From Parahaliea mediterranea (lineage in GTDB: Bacteria; Pseudomonadota; Gammaproteobacteria; Pseudomonadales; Halieaceae): a DNA stretch of 64,000 bases. The notes beneath the pieces are model-generated. The model was not told where the DNA came from, made no database searches, and saw nothing but the letters and a program-made list of their open reading frames with translations. The DNA lies in the NCBI RefSeq assembly GCF_017255185.1, contig NZ_JAFKCZ010000005.1, positions 62,001-126,000 of the forward strand. Direction: 5' to 3'. Shown piece by piece: positions 26,167-34,928 of the stretch. Every line of letters begins with the position of its first letter. Positions within the stretch are counted from its first letter, which is position 1. The translations under genes and the position numbers were made by a program.

Positions 26167-27585
26167 ATGAAACAGCTTCGCCGCAGATTCCTACAATCCC
26201 TGGCCCTGGCCGGCGGATCCCTGCCACTGCTGCCAGTTGCGGTGCGGGAAGCCCTGGCGCGCAGCGAGCAGGGTTATCCCCGCCTGTTGCACGGGCCAAT
26301 GCCCGGCGCCGTCGGCCCAGACAGTGTCCTGCTGTGGATGCGTGCAAGCGGGCGCTTCCCGGTCACTGTGCGCTACGGTACTTCGGAGGATCTCGCCGAC
26401 GCCCGTTTCAGTGATGCGGTGCCGGCGGTGCCCGAGGACGATTTCACCGTGCGCGTGGCGCTGCGGGAGCTGGCGCCGGATACCACCTACTACTACCGCC
26501 CCTATGTCGACGGCGAGCCCGCCAAATACCTGGAAACCAGGCCGCCCTTCCGCTTCCGCACCGCCCCCGCCGGTCCCGCGCGCTTCCGTCTCGGCTTCGG
26601 CTCCTGCGCCCGCTGGCAGGAGTTCCCGCGCCAGCCCATCTGGCGCGCGCTGGAGCGCTGGCAGCCGGACCTGTTTTGCTGGCTGGGGGACAATATCTAC
26701 GCCGATACCGTCGAACCGGGGATCATGTCGGACCTGTACAAGATCCAGCGCGCCGTGCCCGAATACCAGGCCTTCGGCACGCGGGTGCCGCAGCTGGCGA
26801 TCTGGGACGACCACGACTACGGCCTCAACAACCACGACAGCGAAAGTCCCATGCGCGAGGACAGCCTGCGGCTGTTCCAGCGCTACTGGGCCAATCCCGC
26901 CTACGGCACGGCCGACGCGCCGGGGGTGTACTTCCGCTATCACTACGGTGGCGTGGACTGCTTCTTCCTGGACAACCGCTATCACCGCACGCCCAACGAC
27001 GCCCCCGACGGCCCTGGCAAGACCATGCTCGGTGCAAGCCAGAAGGCCTGGCTCAAGGGCGAACTCAAGCGCAGCGCCACGGCGTTCAAGCTGCTGATCA
27101 TCGGCGGCGGCTGGTCCCACAATCCCGCCGCCTTCGGCGAGGACAACTGGACCAGCTATCGCCACGAGCGGGACGAGCTGTTCGATTTCATCCGCGACGA
27201 GGGCATCGAAGGTGTCCTGCTGATGTCCGGCGACGTGCACCGCGCCGAGGCCAACTGTATTCCCCGGTCGGAGCAGGGCGGCTACGACCTGTTCGAGTTC
27301 GTCAGCTCCGGCCTGGCCCAGGACACGCCGATTCCCGAGCCCATCGAGGTGCCGGAGGTGCGCCTGCGCGAACCCTACACCGGCGGCTACAACGCCGGTA
27401 TCGTGGATTTCGACATGACCCAGGCGGACCCGGTAGTGCGCTTCAATGTCATCAACAGCAGCAGCCAGGCGATGTGGGACGAGGCGGTCACCGTCCGCGC
27501 CAGCGAGCTGCGCAACGGCGTGTCGAGCTGGCGCCGCAAAGTCGACCCGGAGCTGCCCAACCCGCGCCGCCAGGACCCAGCCTGA
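26167..27585 (+). CDS. PhoD-like alkaline phosphatase/phosphodiesterase, Tat-exported
   Basis: A 472-aa metallophosphoesterase of the PhoD family, which hydrolyses phosphate mono- or diesters in the periplasm. The leader KQLRRRFLQSLALAGGS is a twin-arginine signal. An N-terminal fibronectin-like domain (VLLWMRASGRFPVTVRYG through FRFRTAP) precedes the catalytic part with FGSCARWQEF, CWLGDNIYADT, IWDDHDYGLNNHD and LMSGDVHRAE, which supply the metal ligands. The ATG at 26167 follows AGGAG by 5 bp; a GTG two codons earlier is possible. It is the last gene of the PepSY-two-component operon. A role in releasing phosphate from inositol phosphates or phospholipid head groups is plausible. Confidence 0.92.
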   Translation: MKQLRRRFLQSLALAGGSLPLLPVAVREALARSEQGYPRLLHGPMPGAVGPDSVLLWMRASGRFPVTVRYGTSEDLADARFSDAVPAVPEDDFTVRVALRELAPDTTYYYRPYVDGEPAKYLETRPPFRFRTAPAGPARFRLGFGSCARWQEFPRQPIWRALERWQPDLFCWLGDNIYADTVEPGIMSDLYKIQRAVPEYQAFGTRVPQLAIWDDHDYGLNNHDSESPMREDSLRLFQRYWANPAYGTADAPGVYFRYHYGGVDCFFLDNRYHRTPNDAPDGPGKTMLGASQKAWLKGELKRSATAFKLLIIGGGWSHNPAAFGEDNWTSYRHERDELFDFIRDEGIEGVLLMSGDVHRAEANCIPRSEQGGYDLFEFVSSGLAQDTPIPEPIEVPEVRLREPYTGGYNAGIVDFDMTQADPVVRFNVINSSSQAMWDEAVTVRASELRNGVSSWRRKVDPELPNPRRQDPA

Positions 27586-27596
27586 GCGCGGGTTTT

Positions 27597-27686
27597 CGGG
27601 CGCCGGGCTTCCGGGCGCCGGGCTTCCGGGCGCCGGGCTTCCGGGCGCCGGGCTTCCGGGCGCCGGGCCTCCGGGCGCCGGGCTAG
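27597..27686. repeat. Six tandem 15-bp repeats (CGGGCGCCGGGCTTC)
   Basis: Six contiguous 15-bp units fill the whole space between the PhoD stop (27585) and the stop of the convergent SnoaL-like gene (27687). The first four are identical; the fifth has CTC instead of TTC, and the sixth ends GGCTAG. Each contains the palindrome GGCGCC. Period, copy number and post-gene position match the array at 17561-17650, but the sequence is different. Confidence 0.9.
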
Positions 27687-28274
27687 CTAACCCTGGCTTG
27701 CGGCGGGCGCGCCGTGGGCGCCGAGATAGTGCGAGCTGAACTTGGGGCTCTCCGGCAGCAGGCGGTTGAGTTCGTACAGCCGCTCGTAGCGCGTTTCGCG
27801 GATCAGCCACTTGCCGTCGATTTTCTGGTAGCGGTCCCAGTAGAGGGCGGTGCCGCGGGTGTGGGCCTTGTGGTCGAGCATCCACATGTCGTCGGCCAGG
27901 TACCAGATGCCCCGTGCCTCGGTGTCGCTGATAATTTCGATTTCCGGATGATGGCCGTTGTGGTGGCCCACCGCGCGGCTGTTGAAGGCGCCGCGGATGT
28001 TGTCGACGTAGGCCTGTTTGCCTTCCACTTTCCACTCGTAGGTGCCGCCGACGAAGTGCACGAGTACGTCGTCGTGAAACAGGGTGGTGAGTTCGTCGAG
28101 GTTGGCGGTGTCGATGCAGCGGAAGTAGGCGTGCTTGAGCTGTTTGATGGCCTCGATGTCCATGAGCTGCTGCACGCTGCGCCGCAATGCCTCGATGCCG
28201 TCGCCGGCTTCCAGCGGCTGGCCGCCGGTCATGCCCATGTTGGTTTTGTTCAGTACCTGACGCTGCTGGCTCAT
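27687..28274 (-). CDS. SnoaL-like / NTF2-superfamily protein
   Basis: A 195-aa soluble protein of the SnoaL-like cone fold. Visible segments are DIEAIKQLKHAYFRCIDTANLDELTTLFHDDVLVHFVGG, then GKQAYVDNIRGAF, and IWYLADDMWMLDHKAHTRGTALYWDRYQKIDGKWLIRETRYER. Family members include polyketide cyclases, dehydratases and many ligand-binding proteins, so the reaction is not predictable. It stands alone on the minus strand, convergent with the PhoD operon. Its stop codon abuts the 15-bp repeat array. Confidence 0.8.
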   Translation of the reverse strand: MSQQRQVLNKTNMGMTGGQPLEAGDGIEALRRSVQQLMDIEAIKQLKHAYFRCIDTANLDELTTLFHDDVLVHFVGGTYEWKVEGKQAYVDNIRGAFNSRAVGHHNGHHPEIEIISDTEARGIWYLADDMWMLDHKAHTRGTALYWDRYQKIDGKWLIRETRYERLYELNRLLPESPKFSSHYLGAHGAPAASQG

Positions 28275-28429
28275 TGTGTGGCCCTCCTGATGCTGGTGAT
28301 GGCCAGTGTACGTAGAGGGCCCTGCCGGGGTAACCCTGATTTCCGGGTGTCGGGGCTAGATAGTTGAGCTGGTTTTGAGAAGTTACCGTCGCGAGTGGTG
28401 GGCGATTGATGCCCCGGGCCGCGCGGCTG

Positions 28430-28621
28430 TCACTTGCGTTCCTCGCCGTCGTTGAACACCTGCTCCTTCCAGTCAGGCCCCAGGGCCTGTTCAATGTAAT
28501 CGCGCATGAACTGGCGAATTTTCTGGGAGGGAGTCACGTCTTCCTGTTCGCATAGCCTCTCGAAAGTCGCTTTTTTTTGCGGGTCTACCAGAACCGTTAA
28601 TCGTGCGGTACGTTTTTCCAT
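28430..28621 (-). CDS. Ribbon-helix-helix DNA-binding protein
   Basis: A 63-aa protein with the ribbon-helix-helix pattern: a short beta strand TARLTVLVDPQKKATFERLCEQ followed by VTPSQKIRQFMRDYIEQAL. Such proteins are CopG/Arc-type repressors, often antitoxins or autoregulators. No toxin gene is adjacent. The ATG at 28621 is the only convincing start, since the longer in-frame extension overlaps the pckA terminator region and has no family sequence. It lies 100 bp downstream of pckA on the same strand, so it could also be read from pckA. Confidence 0.72.
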   Translation of the reverse strand: MEKRTARLTVLVDPQKKATFERLCEQEDVTPSQKIRQFMRDYIEQALGPDWKEQVFNDGEERK

Positions 28622-28683
28622 TGCATTGCTCTTTCTGCGTCGGGTGCTTATGTTAATTTGATTAGCATGCCAGTGTACCGAAA

Positions 28684-28709
28684 CGGAGCCGCCGGTCCCA
28701 GCGGCTCCG
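28684..28709 (-). terminator. Probable terminator after pckA
   Basis: The arms CGGAGCCGC (28684-28692) and GCGGCTCCG (28701-28709) form a 9-bp stem. On the minus strand it is followed by TTTCGG, a short U-tract. It lies 12 bp past the pckA stop. Confidence 0.6.
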
Positions 28710-28721
28710 TGTGTTGCCCGG

Positions 28722-30344
28722 TTATTGCCGGGGTATTGCCCCGGGGCCTGCGCTGGTGAGTGCCGCGCCCTCGGGTGTATCGGTGAAGCGTTCGAAATTG
28801 GCGACGAACTTGTCGGCCAGCGAGGAGGCTTTTTGTGTCCAGTCCCCCGCATCCGCATAGGTCAACCGGGGGTCCAGCAGCGTGCTGTCTACGCCGGCGA
28901 GCGAGGTGGGGATGTCCAGGCCGAATATCGGCAGCTCGATGGTATCGGCCTCATCGATCGATCCGTCGAGGATGGCGTTGATAATACGCCGCGTCGCGCC
29001 GATCGATATCCGGTTCCCGCTGCCGTTCCAGCCGGTGTTGACCAGGTAGGCCCGGGCGCCGGCCCGCTCCATGCGCTGTTTCAGGACCGCGGCATATTGC
29101 GTGGGATGCAAGCTTAAAAACGCCGCGCCGAAACAGGCGGAAAAGGTCGGTGTCGGTTCGGTGATGCCGCGCTCCGTTCCGGCCAGCTTGGAGGTGTAGC
29201 CCGAGAGAAAATAATATTCGCTTTGGGCTTTTGTCAGGCGCGCAACCGGCGGCAGCACGCCGAAGGCGTCGGCGGTGAGAAAGATGACTCTGGTCGCGTG
29301 TCCGCCCACGGAAACCGGTTTGACGATGTTGTCGATATGATCGATCGGGTAGGACACGCGCGTGTTTTCCGTCTTCGATCCATCGTCGAAATCCACATCG
29401 CCTTGCGGGTTTACCGTTACATTTTCCAACAGGGCATTGCGTTTGATGGCGGCGTAAATCTCGGGTTCCTGCTCCCGGCTCAGGTTGATCGTTTTGGCAT
29501 AGCAACCGCCTTCGAAGTTGAAGATGCCATTGTCGTCCCAGCCGTGCTCGTCGTCCCCGATCAGGGCGCGATTCGGGTCGGTCGAGAGCGTGGTTTTTCC
29601 GGTGCCGGAGAGGCCGAAAAAGACCGCGGTATCGCCATCGCGGCCCACGTTCGCCGAGCAGTGCATTGAGGCGATGCCCCGCTGCGGCAGCAGGTAGTTC
29701 ATCACCGAGAAAAGGCCTTTTTTCATTTCGCCGCCGTACCAGGTGCCGCCAATGAGCTGCATCCGCTCGGTCATATTGAAGGCGACGAAATTCTCGGAGT
29801 TCAGGCCCTGTGATTCCCAGTCCGGGTTGGTGGTTTTGGCGCCATTGAGCACCACGAAGTCCGGTTCGAAGTTCTCCAGTTCATCCCGGTCGGGGCGAAT
29901 GAACATGTTGGTGACGAAATGCGATTGCCAGGCGACTTCGGTGACAAAGCGCACGCGCAGGCGACTGGCGGGGTTGGCGCCGCAGAAAAGATCGTTCACG
30001 AAGAGGCGTTTGCCACTGAGCTGGTTGCCCACCAGGGCCTTCAGCGACTGCCAGGTTTGCGGGGTGATGGCCTTGTTGTCGTTGGCGCCCTGATCCGACC
30101 ACCACAGGGTGTCGCGGGTCGTCGCGTCCTTGACGAAATACTTATCCTTGGGTGAGCGGCCGGTAAAAATGCCCGTGTCGACGGCCACGGCGCCGCTGTT
30201 GGTGACACGGCCCGCTTCGTAGCCGCTCAATTCCGGACGGGTCTCTTCCCGAAACAGGGTGTCGTAGTCGGGGTTGTAGAGAATCTCCGTCGGGCCGCTT
30301 ATGCCGTAGCTTAACAGTTGTTCTCCTAGCTGGGATTCAATCAT
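28722..30344 (-). CDS. pckA: Phosphoenolpyruvate carboxykinase (ATP)
   Basis: Converts oxaloacetate and ATP to phosphoenolpyruvate, CO2 and ADP, the entry step of gluconeogenesis from C4 acids. The 540 aa match the family. Signature segments are [14 protein letters not shown], the phosphate-binding loop [41 protein letters not shown] and the C-terminal [11 protein letters not shown]. The ATG at 30344 follows AAGGA; a TTG eight codons earlier has no such site. It is divergent from a SulP/DauA-like transporter, a sensible pairing if that protein imports C4-dicarboxylates. Confidence 0.97.
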   Translation of the reverse strand: MIESQLGEQLLSYGISGPTEILYNPDYDTLFREETRPELSGYEAGRVTNSGAVAVDTGIFTGRSPKDKYFVKDATTRDTLWWSDQGANDNKAITPQTWQSLKALVGNQLSGKRLFVNDLFCGANPASRLRVRFVTEVAWQSHFVTNMFIRPDRDELENFEPDFVVLNGAKTTNPDWESQGLNSENFVAFNMTERMQLIGGTWYGGEMKKGLFSVMNYLLPQRGIASMHCSANVGRDGDTAVFFGLSGTGKTTLSTDPNRALIGDDEHGWDDNGIFNFEGGCYAKTINLSREQEPEIYAAIKRNALLENVTVNPQGDVDFDDGSKTENTRVSYPIDHIDNIVKPVSVGGHATRVIFLTADAFGVLPPVARLTKAQSEYYFLSGYTSKLAGTERGITEPTPTFSACFGAAFLSLHPTQYAAVLKQRMERAGARAYLVNTGWNGSGNRISIGATRRIINAILDGSIDEADTIELPIFGLDIPTSLAGVDSTLLDPRLTYADAGDWTQKASSLADKFVANFERFTDTPEGAALTSAGPGAIPRQ

Positions 30345-30484
30345 CAGGTTGTCCTTGGTTTGCACCAATGCTAAGTAAATGCCAATTTATGGATAATTAT
30401 ATGTTAATAGCATTATAATGTCATGGCTATTGCACTGCCCCGGGATTCCCTCGGGTTAGGCCCACCCCCGCCAGGAGACCGCCG

Positions 30485-32227
30485 ATGCCACATCGCCAGC
30501 ACCTGTTTTCACTGCGGTTGGGGCACGCGCTTCGGGAGTCGATCGCCGAGGGCTACGGCCGGGGCGATTTGATGAGGGATTTGGCCGCGGGCGTCACCGT
30601 CGGCGTCATTGCCATCCCGCTGGCAATGGCGCTGGCCATCGCCAGCGGCGTGCCGCCCCAATACGGTTTGTACACTTCGATTATCGCCGGCGGTTTGGTC
30701 GCACTGGCCGGTGGTAGTCGGTTCAGCATTTCGGGGCCGACAGCCGCGTTTGTCGTTATTCTGTACCCACTGGCCGGCAAATACGGGTTGGCCGGGCTGC
30801 TGCTCGCCTCGATCATGGCCGGGTTCATACTGATTGGCATGGCCTTTGCGCGCCTGGGGCGTTTCATTGAGTACATTCCCGAGTCGGTGACACTGGGCTT
30901 TACCGGCGGCATCGCGATTGTGATCGTGGTGCTGCAGATCCCGGATTTCATGGGGCTGGATCTGCCGGCACTGCCGGAAGGCTTTGTCGGCAAGGCGCGG
31001 GTGATTGCCGCCCATCTGCCGCGATTCGATATTGGGAGCGTTTCAGTTGCCGCCTTCACGCTCGCCGTGATGCTGCTCTGGCCGCGCCTCGGGAGCCCGG
31101 TCCCGCCCCACCTGCCGGCCCTGGTTTTCGCGTGTTTGCTAGGTGTGCTCTGCCAAAACATGGGTGTCGACGTGGATACCATCGGTTCACGGTTTCACTA
31201 TTTGACGCCCGACGGGACCGAGGCGGCGGGTATTCCCCCATTTCTGCCGGCCTTCGAGTGGCCCTGGAACCGCCCGGGGGCGGACGGGGAGCCGCTGGGC
31301 CTGTCCCTGGACCTTGTCGCCGATTTGTTGCCGGCAGCGTTCGCGATTGCGATGCTGGGGGCTATCGAGTCGCTGCTGTGCGCCGTCGTGCTGGATGGCA
31401 TGTCCGGCAAGCGCCACAGCGCGAACAGCGAATTGCTGGCCCAGGGCGTGGCGAATGTGTTTACCCCCTTCTTTGGTGGCATCACCGCAACCGCCGCCAT
31501 TGCACGCTCGGCCACCAACTTCAAGGCGGGTGCCGTTTCACCCATCGCAGCGGTGATTCACGCCGCGGTGGTGTTGCTCGGATTGTTGTTGCTGGCCGGG
31601 GTTTTGGCCCTGGTGCCGATGCCGGCGATGGCGGCGCTGCTTATGGTGGTCGCCTGGAATATGAGTGAAGCGCGCAAATCCGCCAGGCTGGTCAAACACT
31701 CACCGAAGGGCGATGTGCTGGTGCTGTTGTCCTGTCTTTTGCTCACGGTTCTGTTTGATATGGTGATCGCGATTACGGTGGGAATAGTGCTGGCTTCCCT
31801 GTTGTTCATGAGGGAGATCGCGGCGCTTACCCGTGTCGTGGAGATTAGCGATAGCCGGGAGTTTGTTCAGCGGAAAATGCCGGCGAACTGGAAGGTGTTC
31901 AAGGTGCGCGGCCCGCTTTTCTTTGCCGCCGCCGACAGGATCTTTGCGGAGCTCGCCCAGCATGCCGAGGGCATCGATGGCATGATACTCAACGTTCGCT
32001 ACAGTTCGTATCTGGATGCCGGCGGATTGGCGGCCATGGAAAAACTGATGGCGCATTGCGAGAAACACCAGGTGCAGCTCGTTTTTGCCGCCTGGCAGTT
32101 TCAGCCCATGAAAACACTCGCCAGGGCGCGCGGCAGCGGGAAAACCCCCCTGGATATGTCTTTCTCGAGCCTGGAGCTCGCCATCGATAATGTACTAGCC
32201 AGAGAACCTCCACATGAAATTGAATGA
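30485..32227 (+). CDS. SulP-family anion transporter with STAS domain (DauA-like)
   Basis: A 580-aa inner-membrane transporter. The N-terminal half has the SulP pattern GVTVGVIAIPLAMALAIASGVPPQYGLYTSIIAG, SRFSISGPTAAFVVILYPL and GFTGGIAIVIVVLQIPDFMG, with ten or more membrane segments. The C-terminal about 120 residues (FKVRGPLFFAAADRIF, MILNVRYSSYLDAGGLAAMEKL) are a cytoplasmic STAS domain. SulP members carry sulfate, bicarbonate or, in E. coli DauA, succinate and other C4-dicarboxylates. The divergent pckA favours a DauA-like role, but this is inference. The next small gene overlaps its 3' end by 14 bp. Confidence 0.88.
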   Translation: MPHRQHLFSLRLGHALRESIAEGYGRGDLMRDLAAGVTVGVIAIPLAMALAIASGVPPQYGLYTSIIAGGLVALAGGSRFSISGPTAAFVVILYPLAGKYGLAGLLLASIMAGFILIGMAFARLGRFIEYIPESVTLGFTGGIAIVIVVLQIPDFMGLDLPALPEGFVGKARVIAAHLPRFDIGSVSVAAFTLAVMLLWPRLGSPVPPHLPALVFACLLGVLCQNMGVDVDTIGSRFHYLTPDGTEAAGIPPFLPAFEWPWNRPGADGEPLGLSLDLVADLLPAAFAIAMLGAIESLLCAVVLDGMSGKRHSANSELLAQGVANVFTPFFGGITATAAIARSATNFKAGAVSPIAAVIHAAVVLLGLLLLAGVLALVPMPAMAALLMVVAWNMSEARKSARLVKHSPKGDVLVLLSCLLLTVLFDMVIAITVGIVLASLLFMREIAALTRVVEISDSREFVQRKMPANWKVFKVRGPLFFAAADRIFAELAQHAEGIDGMILNVRYSSYLDAGGLAAMEKLMAHCEKHQVQLVFAAWQFQPMKTLARARGSGKTPLDMSFSSLELAIDNVLAREPPHEIE

Positions 32228-32444
32228 GGCCATTGAATTGGGAAAACAGGGCCGCTGGGAAGCGGCCCAGGTCAGGGTCAGTCCCGGGAACCGGGAGCAG
32301 TGGTTTGTCATGCTCCGCGATACCGAGCAGAAGTCTTTCATTCTGGCGGACAACGAGGATACCCCCATCGCGACGGAAGACATGAACAGCCTGGTTGAAC
32401 TCGGCCGAACGATCGGCCTGAAGGAATTTACGGTGTTTCTGTAA
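32214..32444 (+). CDS. Small conserved-looking hypothetical protein
   Basis: A 76-aa soluble protein with no recognised family (MKLNEAIELGKQGRWEAA, WFVMLRDTEQKSFILADNEDTP, VELGRTIGLKEFTVFL). Its ATG overlaps the end of the SulP gene by 14 bp, the codon pattern is regular and it fits between SulP and the next gene, so it is probably expressed with the transporter. The composition is acidic with a beta-like centre. A thioredoxin- or KTSC-like small domain cannot be excluded. Confidence 0.6.
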   Translation: MKLNEAIELGKQGRWEAAQVRVSPGNREQWFVMLRDTEQKSFILADNEDTPIATEDMNSLVELGRTIGLKEFTVFL

Positions 32445-32524
32445 ATTATGTATGAGCAGCGTGCTGGCGGCCGTCCCGCCTGGCGCTGATTCCGACAAAT
32501 CACCTTGCGGGAGCAAGTACACCA

Positions 32525-33331
32525 TTGCATCAGTTTACCAATCGTCATTGCCCGCCAGTTCACTATGGCGGCAAGATCATTCATACGGCCGGGGACGAGT
32601 ACGGGGATATTCTGGTTGTCGATGACGGCAACCAGCGGATACTGAGTTTTGATTCCTCGTTCGAGCAAAGCTGTATGCAGCGCTCCCGTCCTTGTCAGCT
32701 CGTGCATCAATATACCCAGTTTATGGCGCTCGCTACTGCCTTGGTCGAGCCTGTGCACGTCACCTTGCTTGGGCTGGGCGGCGGGAGCCTGTTGCGCACC
32801 TTGCATCACGTGGAGCCCCAATGCCATTTTCATATTGTTGAACTGAGGCCATTGGTTGTCGATATCGCCAGGGAATATTTTCAGTTGCCAGACGACCAGC
32901 GGACCCGTTTCACGCTTGGCGATGCCTTTGAGGAAATCGCGGCTATCGAAAGCAATAGCAGCGAGATCATCTTCTCCGATATGTACGATGCCTGCCAGAT
33001 GGCGCCGGGGCAGGTGCAACAGACGTTTCTGGAACAGTGTCGCCGGGTTCTGCGGGAGGATGGGTGGCTGGTGATCAATTTTCTCGGCCGGCAGGGAGAG
33101 CGGCGCGCATTCCTTCAGACGCTGGGTGCTGTTTTTCCGACGGTCCTGGTTGGAGCTTCCAGTGAAAACTCCGTGCTTTTCGCCTCCGCCACTCGATACG
33201 ATGCCGTCGCGCCGGATTCCAGTCGCCTCGATAGCCTGGAGAGAGCGCTGCGGCAGCGCTTCACGCATTTGGCGGCGCGGCTTGATCCCTTCGCGGTTCC
33301 CGGCGGCCGTGAGCGGGGCACAGCCCGCTAA
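32525..33331 (+). CDS. Spermidine-synthase-like methyltransferase-fold protein
   Basis: A 268-aa protein with the Rossmann core of polyamine synthases: VTLLGLGGGSLLRTLHHVEP (the SAM or decarboxy-SAM glycine loop), FHIVELRPLVVDIAREYF, FTLGDAFEEIAA and EIIFSDMYDACQMAPGQVQQTFLEQCRRVL. The gate and acidic polyamine-binding motifs of true SpeE (for example the GGGDG loop) are altered to GLGGGS, so it may be an aminopropyltransferase of other specificity or a related methyltransferase-like protein. The start appears to be TTG at 32525, since no ATG or GTG precedes the conserved part. Its stop overlaps the convergent zapE stop by 4 bp. Confidence 0.75.
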   Translation: MHQFTNRHCPPVHYGGKIIHTAGDEYGDILVVDDGNQRILSFDSSFEQSCMQRSRPCQLVHQYTQFMALATALVEPVHVTLLGLGGGSLLRTLHHVEPQCHFHIVELRPLVVDIAREYFQLPDDQRTRFTLGDAFEEIAAIESNSSEIIFSDMYDACQMAPGQVQQTFLEQCRRVLREDGWLVINFLGRQGERRAFLQTLGAVFPTVLVGASSENSVLFASATRYDAVAPDSSRLDSLERALRQRFTHLAARLDPFAVPGGRERGTAR

Positions 33332-34443
33332 AACTGACGGTATTGCATGGCCTGTAGCCGGCTGAGGGTGCGCCGAAACGGCGCGATCAAGTGCCCGGCG
33401 GTGTACAGCTCAAGCAAGGGCACGGCGGCCTCGACATACAGCGGTACGCCCCGGTCGTAGCATTCATCCACCAGCGCGATGAATCGCCGCACGCTGTCGT
33501 CCTTGACGGACAGGGCCGGTAGCTGACGATCCCCCGCCGCGACCTGGTGCGCGGCGTCCTCCGTGCCACGTGCAATTCTTTGGGCCGTGCATTGGCCGCT
33601 GAGACCGGGAACGCCTTCCAGCAGGATTGCCGGGTAGTGATCGCACAGGGCCATAAAATCCTGCGCGCCGAAGGGCTGCTCGCAGATGTCGGCAAAGCGC
33701 AACCAGATTGCGCTTGCGCAGCTTTGCACCACCGCCACAGAGCGGCCATTCAGGGCGCGAGGCTTGTGGGAGGCAGGGGCCGGGCCGCGCAATCTGGAAA
33801 AGACCTCCGCCAGGGCGCGCCGGTTATCGACCCAGTACCGTTGCTCGCCGGCGCGCGGGTGCTGGCGGTGGTCCAGGGCGCCGTCCAGTTCCACGACCTG
33901 CATGTGATCCTGCAGGGCGGCGATGGCGGGCACAAAGCGCTCGCGGTTGAAACCATCGGCGTAGAGTTGATCCGGGGCCTGATTGGAGGTGGCGACAATC
34001 ACGATGCCGGCGTCGATCATGGCCTGGAACAGGGGGCCGAGCAGCATGGCGTCGCCAATATCACTGACAAAAAACTCGTCGAAGCACAGCACCTGTATGT
34101 CGCTGGCCAACTCACCGGCCAGGTGCTTCAGGGGATCGGCGACTCCTGTCAAGGCAAAGAGCCGGCGGTGTACCCAGCGCATGAAATGGTGGAAGTGCTG
34201 ACGCCGTGAGCGGATGCGCAGGCAGCGATGGAACAGGTCCATCAGCCAGGTTTTGCCCCGACCGACAGGCCCCCACAGGTAGAGTCCGGGTTGCGTTAAT
34301 CTCCCGCCGGAGTGCAAAGCGGCAAAGCGGTGCTCCAGCGCGTCTATTGCCTTGCGCTGTGCGGGGTCGTCGACGAAGCCCGGTTGCTGCGCGGCCAGCG
34401 CGTAGGCCTCCCGGGGCGAGGGTGTAGCCGTTTCCGGGGGCAT
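33328..34443 (-). CDS. zapE: Cell division ATPase ZapE (AFG1-like)
   Basis: AAA-type ATPase of 371 aa that modulates the FtsZ ring and belongs to the AFG1 family. Walker A is GLYLWGPVGRGKTWLMDLF, Walker B is IQVLCFDEFFVSD, and the sensor segment is GIVIVATSNQAPDQLY. The C-terminal family segment FADICEQPFGAQDFMALC is also present. The length is typical of ZapE. It is preceded on the same strand by a DUF2970 gene 7 bp away, so the two may form a unit. Confidence 0.93.
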   Translation of the reverse strand: MPPETATPSPREAYALAAQQPGFVDDPAQRKAIDALEHRFAALHSGGRLTQPGLYLWGPVGRGKTWLMDLFHRCLRIRSRRQHFHHFMRWVHRRLFALTGVADPLKHLAGELASDIQVLCFDEFFVSDIGDAMLLGPLFQAMIDAGIVIVATSNQAPDQLYADGFNRERFVPAIAALQDHMQVVELDGALDHRQHPRAGEQRYWVDNRRALAEVFSRLRGPAPASHKPRALNGRSVAVVQSCASAIWLRFADICEQPFGAQDFMALCDHYPAILLEGVPGLSGQCTAQRIARGTEDAAHQVAAGDRQLPALSVKDDSVRRFIALVDECYDRGVPLYVEAAVPLLELYTAGHLIAPFRRTLSRLQAMQYRQF

Positions 34444-34450
34444 GCGGCGG

Positions 34451-34768
34451 TCAGCCGGCTATCAGATTGACCAGGAGTACCAGCGCGGCGATGACGAGCG
34501 CGAAGTACACCCCGCCAGCGATAACCACGTGGAGGCCGTTCGCGCGCCGAAAGTCCTCCTCCCGCCTGGCATGGGAGCGCACGCCGATATGACTCGACAT
34601 CAAAATCACCAGCAGGCGCTTGAACCCGAGGGGCTCTTCTCCCGGCGCGGGACTTTCGAGGCACTGCTGGCCAGGTGATTGCGCCGTTCCCGCCCTGCCG
34701 ACTTCCGGTTTCCGGTCGGTCGCTGTCCTGGTTGCCGGTGAGTGTTGCTCGCGGGGTAGCGTCGCCAT
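34451..34768 (-). CDS. DUF2970 membrane protein
   Basis: A small protein (about 105 aa from the ATG at 34768) whose C-terminal 60 residues match DUF2970: FKRLLVILMSSHIGVRS followed by a hydrophobic segment GVYFALVIAALVLLVNLIAG. DUF2970 proteins are single-pass inner-membrane proteins of unknown function common in beta- and gammaproteobacteria. The N-terminal extension is low in complexity and the true start is uncertain; another ATG lies at 34798. It is just upstream of zapE on the same strand. Confidence 0.7.
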   Translation of the reverse strand: MATLPREQHSPATRTATDRKPEVGRAGTAQSPGQQCLESPAPGEEPLGFKRLLVILMSSHIGVRSHARREEDFRRANGLHVVIAGGVYFALVIAALVLLVNLIAG

Positions 34769-34928
34769 AGGGAGGTTCTCTTGCGATGGCGGTGACATGG
34801 AAGCCAGTGGCTTCCGGGTCATTGCCCATGCGGCGGAGGCAGCCCCTTGCATGGAAAGACACACATTGAGAAGTCGCTGGGTGTTAATTGGATGATCATA
34901 CAACACACTGGCATCGCGCCGCGAATCC

